A stretch of DNA of 64,000 nt from Occultella glacieicola (GTDB taxonomy: Bacteria > Actinomycetota > Actinomycetes > Actinomycetales > Beutenbergiaceae): NCBI RefSeq assembly GCF_004353825.1, contig NZ_SMNA01000007.1:124001-188000 (forward strand), written 5' to 3'. The notes under the pieces were generated by a model that was not told the DNA's origin, did not search any database, and saw only the letters and a program-made list of their open reading frames with translations. This document shows, piece after piece, positions 28,296-35,438 of this stretch (positions are counted from its first letter, which is position 1; each line of letters opens with the position of its first letter). The translations under genes were made by a program, and so were the position numbers.

Positions 28296-29240
28296 ATGGC
28301 AGCCAAAGGCGGGGACACCGCCGTCGAACTCGAGGTCGGCGAGCGCACCGTCCGGATCAGCCACCCCGAACGGGTCATGTTCGCCGCACGCGGGGAGACG
28401 AAACTCGACCTCGCCAACTACTACCTCGCCGTCGGCGACGGCATCGTGCGTGCCCTGCGCGAGCGGCCATGCATGCTGCACCGGTTCCCGGACGGCGTGG
28501 CGGGTACGAAGGTGCACCAGAAGCGGCTGCCACGCGGCGCCCCGGACTGGGTCGAGACCGTCGAGCTGCACTTCCCGCGCTACAACCGGACCGCGGATGA
28601 ACTGTGCGTCACCGAACTCGCCAGTGTGATCTGGGCGGTGCAGATGTCCACCGTCGAATTCCACCCCTGGAACTCCCGCCGAGCGGACACCGAGAAACCG
28701 GACGAGTGGCGCATCGACCTGGATCCGATGCCCGAGTGCCCGTTCGAGCGGGTACGAGACGTGGCGCACGTGGCCCATGAGGTGCTCGACGACCTCGGGA
28801 TCACCGGCTACCCGAAGACCTCCGGCGGTTCCGGGCTGCACGTCTATGTGCGGATCGAACCGGACTGGGGCTTCGACGAGGTCCGGACCGCCGCGCTCGC
28901 GTTCGCGCGGGAGGTCGAGCGGCGTGCGCCGAAGGACGTCACCACCGCCTGGTGGCGCAAGGACCGGGACCCGTCCGCGGTGTTCGTCGACTACAACCAG
29001 AACGCCCGTGACCACACGATCGCCAGCGCGTACTCGGTGCGCGGCAAGGACGAGGGCACGGTCTCGACACCGATCCGGTGGGATGAGGTCGACGACGTCG
29101 ATCCGACAGCGTTCACCATCGCGACGGTGCCGGCCCGGTTCGCCGAGCTCGGGGACCTGCACGCCGACATCGACGCGAAGGCGCATCGGCTGGACGAGTT
29201 GCTCGAGTGGGCGGAGCGGGACGAACCCGCCGACGCCTGA
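28296..29240 (+). CDS. Stand-alone LigD-type primase/polymerase domain protein
   Basis: A 314-aa protein corresponding to the polymerase domain of bacterial LigD (archaeo-eukaryotic primase fold). The metal-binding D141-L-D143 in WRIDLDPMP and the SGGSGLHVYVRI segment with its catalytic-region His are present. Such proteins add ribonucleotides or fill gaps during Ku-dependent end joining. Neither ligase, nuclease nor ku is adjacent, so it would act with partners encoded elsewhere, or in gap repair. Confidence 0.92.
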   Translation: MAAKGGDTAVELEVGERTVRISHPERVMFAARGETKLDLANYYLAVGDGIVRALRERPCMLHRFPDGVAGTKVHQKRLPRGAPDWVETVELHFPRYNRTADELCVTELASVIWAVQMSTVEFHPWNSRRADTEKPDEWRIDLDPMPECPFERVRDVAHVAHEVLDDLGITGYPKTSGGSGLHVYVRIEPDWGFDEVRTAALAFAREVERRAPKDVTTAWWRKDRDPSAVFVDYNQNARDHTIASAYSVRGKDEGTVSTPIRWDEVDDVDPTAFTIATVPARFAELGDLHADIDAKAHRLDELLEWAERDEPADA

Positions 29241-29331
29241 CCGGTTCTCCGCCCGGATGTCGATCCAGGCGTCCGCCGTTCGTGGTGACGGTGAAGGCCG
29301 CCGGCGCGGTGGCCCCGAACCGGAGGACGTC

Positions 29332-30012
29332 ATGAACGGCACCAGCACCACCAACACCGCTCCGACGGCGGAAGGCACCCACGAACAACGCGTCACCAGG
29401 TCGTTGCTCGGGTACGGCATTCTGGCCGGCCCGTTCTACGTGGTCGTGTCGCTCACGCAGGCAGTCGTCCACGACGGGTTCGACCTGACCAGGCACGACT
29501 GGAGCCTGCTGGCCGCCGGCCCGCAGGGCTGGATCCAGATGGTCAACCTGATCCTGACCGGCGCGATGGTGATCGCGTTCGCGGTCGGCGTGGCCCGGTC
29601 CTGGACGTCCCGTTGGGCGCCGCGGCTGCTCGGGATCTATGGACTGGGACTGATCGCCGCCGGCGTGTTCGTGGCCGACCCGATGGCCGGCTACCCGGTC
29701 GGTTCCGTGCCCGTCACCGAGATCAGCTGGCACGGGCTCGGCCACATGGTCGCCGGCATGGTCGGCTTCGCCGGCCTGATCGCGGCTACGTTCGTGGTGG
29801 CCCGGGTCCAGGCACGCGAGGGCCGTCGAGGCGCCGCGTGGGCGTCCCGCGCCGTCGGCGTCATCTTCCTCGCCGGGTTCGCCGGGGTCGCGACGGGATC
29901 GTCGGCACCGGCGATCGTGCTCGGTTTCACGGCGGCCGTGGTGATCTCCTGGGCCTGGCTGGCCGCGCTCGCGGCGCACCTGCAGCACAGGGTCGCCGCG
30001 CCCCGGTGCTGA
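29332..30012 (+). CDS. DUF998-family membrane protein
   Basis: A 226-aa protein with six predicted membrane segments and the family pattern GILAGPFYVVVSLTQAVVHDGFDLTRHDWS...GPQGWIQMVNLILTG, typical of DUF998 proteins, whose function is not known. ATG 29332 has GGAGG 6 bp upstream; the very long in-frame extension from 28777 is antisense-like noise over the LigD-like gene. Confidence 0.85.
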   Translation: MNGTSTTNTAPTAEGTHEQRVTRSLLGYGILAGPFYVVVSLTQAVVHDGFDLTRHDWSLLAAGPQGWIQMVNLILTGAMVIAFAVGVARSWTSRWAPRLLGIYGLGLIAAGVFVADPMAGYPVGSVPVTEISWHGLGHMVAGMVGFAGLIAATFVVARVQAREGRRGAAWASRAVGVIFLAGFAGVATGSSAPAIVLGFTAAVVISWAWLAALAAHLQHRVAAPRC

Positions 30013-30028
30013 ACCACCGGTCCTCGGG

Positions 30029-30190
30029 CTACAGCTCCTTGACCAGCAATCGGTCCCGCTCCACCGCATGGTGCGTGACGCCGTCGACGTCCACCCAGTC
30101 GTAGGCGGTCACGTCCTCGACGCCGGAGGCCACGTAGCCGAGCCTGAGGTAGAGCCGCTCGGCGTCCGGGTTGTCGAACGCGACGCCGAC
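30029..30190 (-). pseudogene. C-terminal remnant of a GNAT acetyltransferase
   Basis: Read on the minus strand, the frame ending with TAG at 30029-30031 encodes VAFDNPDAERLYLRLGYVAS followed by about 30 further codons ending LLVKEL, which looks like the last part of a GNAT fold (N-P-x-A-x-x-L-Y-x-x-x-G-Y). Upstream the frame becomes non-homologous-looking and meets a TAG near 30250 without a start codon. The remnant fills most of the 303-bp gap 30013-30315, which otherwise holds only the promoter of the next gene. Confidence 0.6.
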
Positions 30191-30315
30191 GGCGGGTCCG
30201 TGCGCGGGTCCGGCACCGTTCGACCCGGCGTCGGTGCCGCACCCGGCGGGCTACCCTTGCCTCTCGTGTCGCACCACCGCATCCGCTCCCGCCGACGCGT
30301 CGGGGGTGCGCCCTC

Positions 30316-31296
30316 GTGAGGCTCCTGCGTCGCTGGGTGGACCCGTTCGTGGTCGGGATCCTGGTCGCCCTGGTCCTCGGGCTCGTGGTGCCGTTGCCCG
30401 ACGCGGTGCGGGGGGCGGTCGAAGGGGTCGGGAACGTCGCCGTCTTCCTTCTGTTCCTCGTGTACGGCGCTCGGCTGTCCACCCGCGAGGTGCTCGGCGG
30501 GCTGCGGAACGTGCGCCTGCAGGGGAGCATCCTCGGTTCCACCTACCTGTTGTTCCCGTTGCTCGGGCTGGCCGTGTCCTGGGCGGCCGCCCCGATCATC
30601 GGTGCGGCGCTCGCAGCCGGGGTGCTGTACCTGTCCCTGCTGCCGTCGACCGTGCAGTCCTCGGTCGCGTTCGTCTCGGTGGCCCGGGGCAACGTGGCCG
30701 GGGCCATCTGCGCCGCGACGATCTCGAACCTGCTCGGCATGGTGCTCACCCCGCTGCTCGTGCTCTGGCTGATGGGCGCGTCGGGGGCGGGTGGGCTCGG
30801 TGGCCTGCGCTCGGTGCTCCTCCAGCTCCTGCTGCCGTTCGTGGTCGGGCAGCTACTGCAACCGCTCGTCGGGACCTGGCTACGCGCCCACAAGTGGCTG
30901 ACCACCCTGCTGGACCGGAGCACGATCATCCTGATCGTGTTCGGTGCGGTCGCCTCCGCCACGGCCGACGGGGTGTGGTCCTCGGTGTCCTGGGTGATGA
31001 TCGTGGCGCTGCTCGTGATCAGCGCCGTGGTGCTCGTGGTCATGCTGGCGGCGACCTGGTGGGGCGGCCGGGGGATCCGGCTGGACCGCAAGGACCGGAT
31101 CGCCCTGCTCATGTGCGGGTCGAAGAAGTCGCTCGCGACCGGGCTGCCGATGGCCGTGGTGCTCTTCCCGGCGGCCACCGCCGCGACCATCGCGGTGCCG
31201 CTGATCATCTTCCACCAACTGCAGCTGGTCGTGTGTGCCGCACTGGCCCGGCGGCTGGCGCGGACGTCCGGGGAACCGGGGACGGTCGGCGCCTAG
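30316..31296 (+). CDS. Bile acid:sodium symporter-family (SLC10A7-like) transporter
   Basis: A 326-aa protein with about nine or ten membrane segments. The pattern SLLPSTVQSSVAFVSVARGN-VAGAICAATISNLLG is the signature crossover region of the SLC10A7-like branch. It should move an organic anion with Na+ or H+; the substrate is unknown. A GTG at 30316 is used; the upstream region carries the GNAT remnant on the other strand. Confidence 0.88.
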   Translation: MRLLRRWVDPFVVGILVALVLGLVVPLPDAVRGAVEGVGNVAVFLLFLVYGARLSTREVLGGLRNVRLQGSILGSTYLLFPLLGLAVSWAAAPIIGAALAAGVLYLSLLPSTVQSSVAFVSVARGNVAGAICAATISNLLGMVLTPLLVLWLMGASGAGGLGGLRSVLLQLLLPFVVGQLLQPLVGTWLRAHKWLTTLLDRSTIILIVFGAVASATADGVWSSVSWVMIVALLVISAVVLVVMLAATWWGGRGIRLDRKDRIALLMCGSKKSLATGLPMAVVLFPAATAATIAVPLIIFHQLQLVVCAALARRLARTSGEPGTVGA

Positions 31297-31314
31297 CGTG
31301 GTGGAACCGCAGTG

Positions 31315-31656
31315 CTACCCGTCCAGCGTGACCCGGTACGCCGCGAAGCCCAGAGCCGCGAGCATCACCACACCACCGATCAGCGCACCGAGTCCCCGGT
31401 GCCGCGCCTTCAGCGCGAGGATCAGCACGGTCGCGTAGGCCGCGGCCAGGACCACCGACCAGAGCGCGGCCACCGGCACCCGAGCGGGGCTGCAGCCGGC
31501 CGGCGCCGGGTGCACGGCTGGGCAGGCGGACTGGGCCGGGGCCGGGATCGCCAGCAGCCACACCGAGACCAGCGTCCAGAGCAGGATCAGCGAGGCCGTG
31601 AGGATCACCCAGGTGGCGGCGGCCCGGCTCGGTGTCGAGGGCGGGTCCGGTTCCAT
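31315..31656 (-). CDS. Small membrane protein, unknown
   Basis: A 113-aa protein (from MEPDPPSTPS; an ATG three codons earlier gives MHLMEP) with three hydrophobic segments and a Cys-containing external loop (SACPAVHPAPAGCSPA) that could form a disulfide. No family was recognised. It converges with the SLC10A7-like gene and follows a long intergenic hairpin. Confidence 0.55.
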   Translation of the reverse strand: MEPDPPSTPSRAAATWVILTASLILLWTLVSVWLLAIPAPAQSACPAVHPAPAGCSPARVPVAALWSVVLAAAYATVLILALKARHRGLGALIGGVVMLAALGFAAYRVTLDG

Positions 31657-31707
31657 CAGGTGCACGCTACCGGGCGTCGCCCGTGGCCGAAGCCCGCGGC
31701 GCCCGAG

Positions 31708-31783
31708 CGTCGAGGAAGTCGCGGCGCCGGCGAGACCGCCCCCTGGTTGGGGCGGATTCGGGTTCGCGGCGACTTCCTCGACG
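31708..31783. repeat. Nested long inverted repeat (cruciform-forming element)
   Basis: Outer arms CGTCGAGGAAGTCGC (31708-31722) and GCGACTTCCTCGACG (31769-31783) pair perfectly over 15 bp. Inside lies a second hairpin, CCGCCCC/GGGGCGG (31736-31742 with 31749-31755). It occupies the gap between the ABC permease stop and the next minus-strand gene. No T-run follows, so it may be a REP/MITE-like element rather than a simple terminator. Confidence 0.7.
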
Positions 31784-31798
31784 CGTGGCCGAACCGGC

Positions 31799-33124
31799 TC
31801 AGGCCAGGACCGTGCGCACCACCCGGCGGGAGGCCAGGGTGCCGAGCAGCACCAGCGCGCACGCGGCGGCCACGCTGAGTACGAACTGCAGCAGCACCGG
31901 CGTCGCGGTCAGGAACGCGTAGCCCAGTGCCGGGATCATGAACAGCAGCGCACCGGCGGTGGCCACCCCGACGGCCGCGGCCAGCGGGATCGACGTCTCC
32001 CGCAGCCGGGCGGCGTCCATGACCCGCAGGTCGGTGCCGGCCAGATGCAACGCCCGGTACTCACCGCCCTGATCGATGACCCGGCCCGCCTGCATGACCC
32101 CGGTGGAGACCGCCGCGACCACACCGGCGATCGCGAGCGTCAGGAAGCCGCCCGTAGCCATGTCGCGGTAGAGGTTCGCCTCGGCGGCGTCGCTCGCGAT
32201 CGCCGGGTCGAACATGGCGACGGCGGCGGCCAGGCCGGCGATGAACGTCGCCAGGGCGATCCCACCCACGCTGCGCCACGCCGTCTTCGGGGAGTCCACG
32301 AGGCGGCGGGCGGCGATCAGGGTGGCCACATCCTTGGTGCGACGCACCACGATGCGACCGACCACCGACATCACCCACGGACCGAGCAGGTTCAGCATCG
32401 CGAATCCGCCCGCGACCACCATGACGATCACCAGGATGCTGGCCAGGCCGGTGTTCCACAGCACCACGAACACCACCGCGAAGCCGAGGATCGGCACCAG
32501 CCGGGACCAGTGCAGCGGGTTCGGGGTGGTCCGCGCGGCCACGCCGAGCGGAGTGATCGCGACCTTCCGCAGGCTCGCGCCGGCCGAAAGCAGCGCCACC
32601 AGCGTCACGGCGAGCACCGCCACCGGGTACACCCACCACGGGGCTACCAGCTCGGCGAACGTGAAGGACCGGCCCTGGAACTGCAGCGGCAGCACGGTGA
32701 GGATCAGCAGGAACGACCCGGCCACGCCGATCAGGGAGCCGGCCAGCGCCTGGGCGGCCGCATCCAGCATCGTCATCAGCGAGACCTGCCCGGTGGTGGC
32801 GCCGGCCAGGCGCAGCGCGGCGAGGCGCTCGTCGCGGCGGGCCACGGCGAGCCGGGCGGCGGCCCCGCCGAGCGTCGCGAGCGGCACCATCAGCAGGATC
32901 GTGGCTGTGCCAGCGAGGGTGACGTAGAAGCCGCCGTCGGAACCGGGCGCGATGTCGGTCATCGCCCGGTCGACGAACGCGGCGAAGCCGCCGACCACCA
33001 ACAGGACGACGGCGGTGGTCACCGCGAAGGCCAGGACGGCGAGCACGCTCGTCAACCGCTGCGGGTCGGACCGGCCCGCGCTGCGGCCGCGCAGCAGCAA
33101 CCACAGGTCGAGTGCCGCCCTCAT
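31799..33124 (-). CDS. FtsX-like ABC transporter permease
   Basis: A 441-aa permease, with a pair of FtsX-like blocks (GGAAARLAVARRDERLAALRLAGAT and GGEYRALHLAGTDLRVM) separated by membrane segments; about eight helices in all. MacB-type exporters of this form extrude peptides, lipids or drugs, or transmit mechanical signals. Its ATG overlaps the ATPase stop (ATGA at 33121-33124). No accessory membrane-fusion protein or two-component system is adjacent. Confidence 0.9.
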   Translation of the reverse strand: MRAALDLWLLLRGRSAGRSDPQRLTSVLAVLAFAVTTAVVLLVVGGFAAFVDRAMTDIAPGSDGGFYVTLAGTATILLMVPLATLGGAAARLAVARRDERLAALRLAGATTGQVSLMTMLDAAAQALAGSLIGVAGSFLLILTVLPLQFQGRSFTFAELVAPWWVYPVAVLAVTLVALLSAGASLRKVAITPLGVAARTTPNPLHWSRLVPILGFAVVFVVLWNTGLASILVIVMVVAGGFAMLNLLGPWVMSVVGRIVVRRTKDVATLIAARRLVDSPKTAWRSVGGIALATFIAGLAAAVAMFDPAIASDAAEANLYRDMATGGFLTLAIAGVVAAVSTGVMQAGRVIDQGGEYRALHLAGTDLRVMDAARLRETSIPLAAAVGVATAGALLFMIPALGYAFLTATPVLLQFVLSVAAACALVLLGTLASRRVVRTVLA

Positions 33125-34008
33125 CGGGACACCGCGGTGACGCCGTCGGGCCTGCCGTACGGGCTGACCGGAGCGGGTCCGCCCGGGCTGGCGGCCGCAG
33201 CGAAGGGTGCCGCCTGCTGCGGCGCGGAACCAGGCCCGACGGCGGTGGCGGAGTCGGTGGTCCGGCTCTCGGCGGGTTGAGGTACTCCGGTGCGCTCACT
33301 CGGCACCCCGGTGCCGCGTGCGTGGTCCTGGGCCACCACGAGACCATCGCGCATGTGGACGGTGCGCGAGCACCAGCGGGCGACGCCCGGGTCGTGGGTC
33401 ACGATCACGAGGGCGGCGCCGGTCGCGCGGGTTGCCTCGGTCAGGACGCCGAGCACCTCGTGGCCGGTGTGCTGGTCGAGGGCGCCCGTCGGCTCGTCGG
33501 CGAAGACGACGCCGGGGGAGCCGACCAGGGCGCGGGCGATCGCGACCCGCTGGGCCTGCCCGCCGGAGAGCTCGCCGGGCCGGCGGGACTCCATGCCACC
33601 CAGGCCCAGGTAGGCGAGCCAGCGTCGGGCGGTGTCGGTCGCCTGCGCGCGCGGTGTCCCGGCGAGCATCAGCGGCAGGGCAGCGTTCTCGTCCGCGGGC
33701 AGTTCGGGCAGCAGCTGCCCGGACTGGAACACGAAGCCGAAGTCGGTGCGGCGCAGCCCGGTACGGGCGCGCTCCGACATCGACGAGAGGTCCTGCCCGG
33801 CTGAGACGACCTGCCCGGACGTCGCCGGCAGCACCCCGGCGAGGCAGTGCAGCAGGGTCGTCTTGCCGGAGCCGGAGGGGCCCATGATGGCCACCGACTC
33901 GCCCGGCGCGATGCTCAGGTCGACGCCGGCAAGCGCGGTGGTCCCGGTGCCGGCGGAGCCGTAGGTCTTCACCAGGGCGCGTGCGGTGAGAGGGGTACGT
34001 GAGGTCAT
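33121..34008 (-). CDS. MacB-type ABC transporter ATP-binding protein
   Basis: A 295-aa ATPase: Walker A GPSGSGKTT, signature LSGGQAQRVAIARAL, Walker B VVFADEPTGALD and the switch His in VIVTHDP. The C-terminal 70 residues are a Pro/Ala-rich tail not needed for the fold. ATG 34008 (MTSRTPLTARALVKTYG) is chosen; the frame runs open upstream only because of base composition. It energises the FtsX-like permease encoded directly downstream. Confidence 0.92.
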   Translation of the reverse strand: MTSRTPLTARALVKTYGSAGTGTTALAGVDLSIAPGESVAIMGPSGSGKTTLLHCLAGVLPATSGQVVSAGQDLSSMSERARTGLRRTDFGFVFQSGQLLPELPADENAALPLMLAGTPRAQATDTARRWLAYLGLGGMESRRPGELSGGQAQRVAIARALVGSPGVVFADEPTGALDQHTGHEVLGVLTEATRATGAALVIVTHDPGVARWCSRTVHMRDGLVVAQDHARGTGVPSERTGVPQPAESRTTDSATAVGPGSAPQQAAPFAAAASPGGPAPVSPYGRPDGVTAVSR

Positions 34009-34124
34009 GCCACCCAGCCTCGCCGCCCTGCCGGGCCACGGCATCGGTCCCCGGAGGTGTCCTGGGCGGGTGCGCGTCCACCGGTGGTCGTCAGGGTGAG
34101 TCCGCCCACAGTCTGATGCCCCGA

Positions 34125-34155
34125 TTGGAAACCAGGAGCGAACAACGGGTAGAGT
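34125..34155 (+). promoter_or_regulatory. Possible tRNA-Arg promoter
   Basis: TTGGAA (34125-34130) and TAGAGT (34150-34155) lie ahead of the tRNA. The 19-bp spacer is longer than ideal, so this is a weak call. Confidence 0.3.
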
Positions 34156-34179
34156 GACCGTCGGTCCACGTGACCGTGA

Positions 34180-34252
34180 GCGCCCGTAGCTTAATGGATA
34201 GAGCATCTGACTACGGATCAGAAGGTTGGGGGTTCGAGTCCCTCCGGGCGCG
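34180..34252 (+). tRNA. tRNA-Arg(ACG), prophage attachment site
   Basis: A full cloverleaf can be drawn: acceptor GCGCCCG/CGGGCGC, D-arm GCTT..GAGC, anticodon stem TCTGA/TCAGA with loop CTACGGA (anticodon ACG at 34213-34215) and a T-arm with TTCGAGT. CCA is not encoded. Bases from 34214 onward are the att core shared with attR at 50055-50094, so the 3' part was resupplied by the phage on integration and the tRNA stays intact. Confidence 0.95.
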
Positions 34253-34253
34253 C
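34209..34253. repeat. attL (tRNA-Arg 3' part)
   Basis: Positions 34214-34253 are identical to 50055-50094 (40 bp). Extending to 34209 gives 45 bp with one difference: A at 34213, C at 50054. That difference is the first anticodon base, so crossover took place within 34214-34253. It also decides the reading frame of the repressor gene: antisense TAG here, GAG in attP. Confidence 0.93.
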
Positions 34254-34522
34254 TTCACCGATAGACCCCCGTCAGGATCGCCCTGACGGGGGTCTATCCC
34301 GTCTCGGAGCCACACGTAGGGGACGCCGGTCCGCAGTGCCCACAGGCGCATGGTCGCGCCGTTCGGCTTCGATCGACCGTTGATCCAGTTACCAACCGCG
34401 TTGCGGCTGACCTCCAGGTAGTCGCCCATCTCCTGCACCCCGACGTCGGCGTGGCGCAGCGACAGCAGCATCCGATCTGCCAGGTCCGGGACCGGCACTC
34501 GGCCGGCTGTCATCTCACTCAT
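34211..34522 (-). CDS. Prophage immunity repressor with attP inside its 3' end
   Basis: A 103-aa protein with a helix-turn-helix of XRE/Cro type (VGVQEMGDYLEVSRNAVGNW, residues 28-47). Its last 14 codons cross the tRNA att core (RRDSNPQPSDP is the antisense of the tRNA) and stop at TAG 34213-34211, the antisense of the anticodon-loop bases C32-U33-A34. In the excised genome the stop would read GAG and 19 residues, ESEGRSNVVELRPAEERAA, would be added. The start is ATG 34522 or 34513; the frame further upstream is not coding. This is the design of integration-dependent repressors such as that of mycobacteriophage BPs; the function here is inferred. Confidence 0.85.
   Translation of the reverse strand: MSEMTAGRVPVPDLADRMLLSLRHADVGVQEMGDYLEVSRNAVGNWINGRSKPNGATMRLWALRTGVPYVWLRDGIDPRQGDPDGGLSVKRARRDSNPQPSDP
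34261..34297. terminator. Perfect 16-bp hairpin inside the repressor gene, just 3' of the tRNA
   Basis: ATAGACCCCCGTCAGG pairs with CCTGACGGGGGTCTAT over a 5-base loop, with no T-run. It lies 8 bp after the tRNA and may replace the host terminator displaced to 50097-50130. It is also part of the repressor coding sequence, so it would form in the rep-int transcript. Confidence 0.6.
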
Positions 34523-34607
34523 GCATGGAGCATTGCACCTACTCGCGACACGCGCAAGGTCTAGCGGGTATTGACAATGTGATTGTGCAATGCCCATACT
34601 CGCCGAC
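34523..34607. promoter_or_regulatory. Divergent immunity-region promoters with inverted operator motifs
   Basis: Rightward: TTGACA (34571-34576), 18-bp spacer, CATACT (34595-34600), then ATG 34608 seven bases later, i.e. a leaderless transcript. Motif GCATTGCAC occurs at 34529-34537 and as its complement GTGCAATGC at 34585-34593, one near each divergent gene; ACAATGTGATTGT (34574-34586) is a further dyad over the -35. These are the likely repressor/Cro operators. Confidence 0.65.
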
Positions 34608-34799
34608 ATGACCACGACTGCAGCAGAGTTGATCGGCAGCAAGGAAGCATGCCGGCTCCTCGACGTCGACCGGGCAACCCTGGTCCGTCGAGTGTGGGAC
34701 GGCACGCTCACCCCGGTAACGAAGATGCCGGGGAAGAACGGCGCATACGTGTTCGCTCGCGCCGACATCGCCGCGCTCGCCGAGGAGCGTGCGTCGTGA
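34608..34799 (+). CDS. Small HTH protein, Cro/excisionase-like
   Basis: A 63-aa MerR/excisionase-type winged helix (LIGSKEACRLLDVDRATLVR followed by RVWDGTLTP). It is the first gene of the rightward early operon and is divergent from the repressor. ATG 34608 is chosen because the promoter -10 ends 7 bp before it; an in-frame ATG at 34590 lies upstream of the -10. It could be a Cro-like switch or the recombination directionality factor, or both. Confidence 0.8.
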   Translation: MTTTAAELIGSKEACRLLDVDRATLVRRVWDGTLTPVTKMPGKNGAYVFARADIAALAEERAS

Positions 34800-34885
34800 A
34801 GCGCGCCGCCGACCTCGTCGCCCGGGTCGCGCTCGTCTCGGTTCCGCTCGCCGCTGTGCTGCTCGCCGGGTGGTGGGCAGCGTGA
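34796..34885 (+). CDS. 29-aa single-span membrane protein
   Basis: A small ORF starting at GTG 34796, which overlaps the previous stop as GTGA. The product is a short basic head (VKRAADLVAR) followed by one hydrophobic helix. Coupled translation in the early operon supports it. The function is unknown; superinfection exclusion or signalling at the membrane is possible. Confidence 0.5.
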   Translation: MKRAADLVARVALVSVPLAAVLLAGWWAA

Positions 34886-34925
34886 GCGTCGGCCGAGGTT
34901 GCAAGTCACGTAAGGAGGTGATCCC

Positions 34926-34976
34926 ATGTTCGGCTTCTTCTTCGGCCTCTTCGGCTGGGGTGACGAACTCATCTGA
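34926..34976 (+). CDS. 16-aa Phe/Gly-rich micro-ORF with a perfect ribosome binding site
   Basis: AAGGAGGTGAT, an almost full anti-16S match, sits 4 bp upstream of an ATG that opens a 16-codon ORF (MFGFFFGLFGWGDELI, stop TGA). It may be a leader peptide that couples translation to the overlapping downstream gene, or a small toxic or membrane peptide. Very short, so the call rests mainly on the ribosome binding site. Confidence 0.4.
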   Translation: MFGFFFGLFGWGDELI

Positions 34977-35217
34977 CCCCGGAGCCCGGCTCGATCCTCC
35001 TCCCCCGGGGATCGAGCCGGGTGGGATCACCGACAAGACCCGCAAGCACGTGTTCGCCCTGCTGAACAAGCAGGGCATCACCGACCCCGACGTCCAGCGT
35101 CGGGGCATGACGAAGGTCCTCGGTCGCCCGGTCGAGTCCCGGTCGAGCCTCACCGAGGACGAGGGCCGGACCCTCGTCATGGAGCTGCAGGCCCGTGAAC
35201 GGCGGTACGCAAGATGA
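34960..35217 (+). CDS. Small phage protein, early operon
   Basis: The conserved-looking core GGITDKTRKHVFALLNKQGI then TDPDVQRRGMTKVLGRPVES with SLTEDEGRTLV resembles a short helical module found in phage recombination-associated proteins. The start is unresolved: GTG 34960 (used here) or GTG 34882, which overlaps the stop of the 29-aa gene. The stop overlaps the next ATG (ATGA). Confidence 0.65.
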   Translation: MTNSSDPGARLDPPPPGIEPGGITDKTRKHVFALLNKQGITDPDVQRRGMTKVLGRPVESRSSLTEDEGRTLVMELQARERRYAR

Positions 35218-35438
35218 GGCATCACCACACCGAGGCACTCGACGTCGACGTCGACGAGCCCGTCCCCTACGTCCCGACCGACCTCCCCACCGCGCTCGCG
35301 ATGGTCGACCGCCTGGTCCTCGACCTCGCCCTACTCACGGGCGTCCCTGAGTCCGTCATCCGCATCCGGTACGGGGTCGTGTCCACGCCCATCGTGGACA
35401 TGCTCGTCTACGGATCGCCCGATCGGGAGCCGTCATGA
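35214..35438 (+). CDS. Hypothetical phage protein (74 aa)
   Basis: An acidic protein beginning MRHHHTEALDVDVDEP with a helical C-terminal half. Coupled to both neighbours by ATGA overlaps (35214-35217 and 35435-35438). No family recognised. Confidence 0.6.
   Translation: MRHHHTEALDVDVDEPVPYVPTDLPTALAMVDRLVLDLALLTGVPESVIRIRYGVVSTPIVDMLVYGSPDREPS

Noticed and set aside
26760-29420. Minus-strand open frame of 886 codons
   Set aside because: It runs antisense to the flavoprotein and LigD-like genes; its composition is typical of high-GC antisense frames.
34211-34972. A single 253-residue minus-strand frame covering the whole immunity region
   Set aside because: Only the part from ATG 34522 has an HTH pattern; the rest lies across the rightward HTH and small early genes and the divergent promoters, so it is an open frame by base composition.
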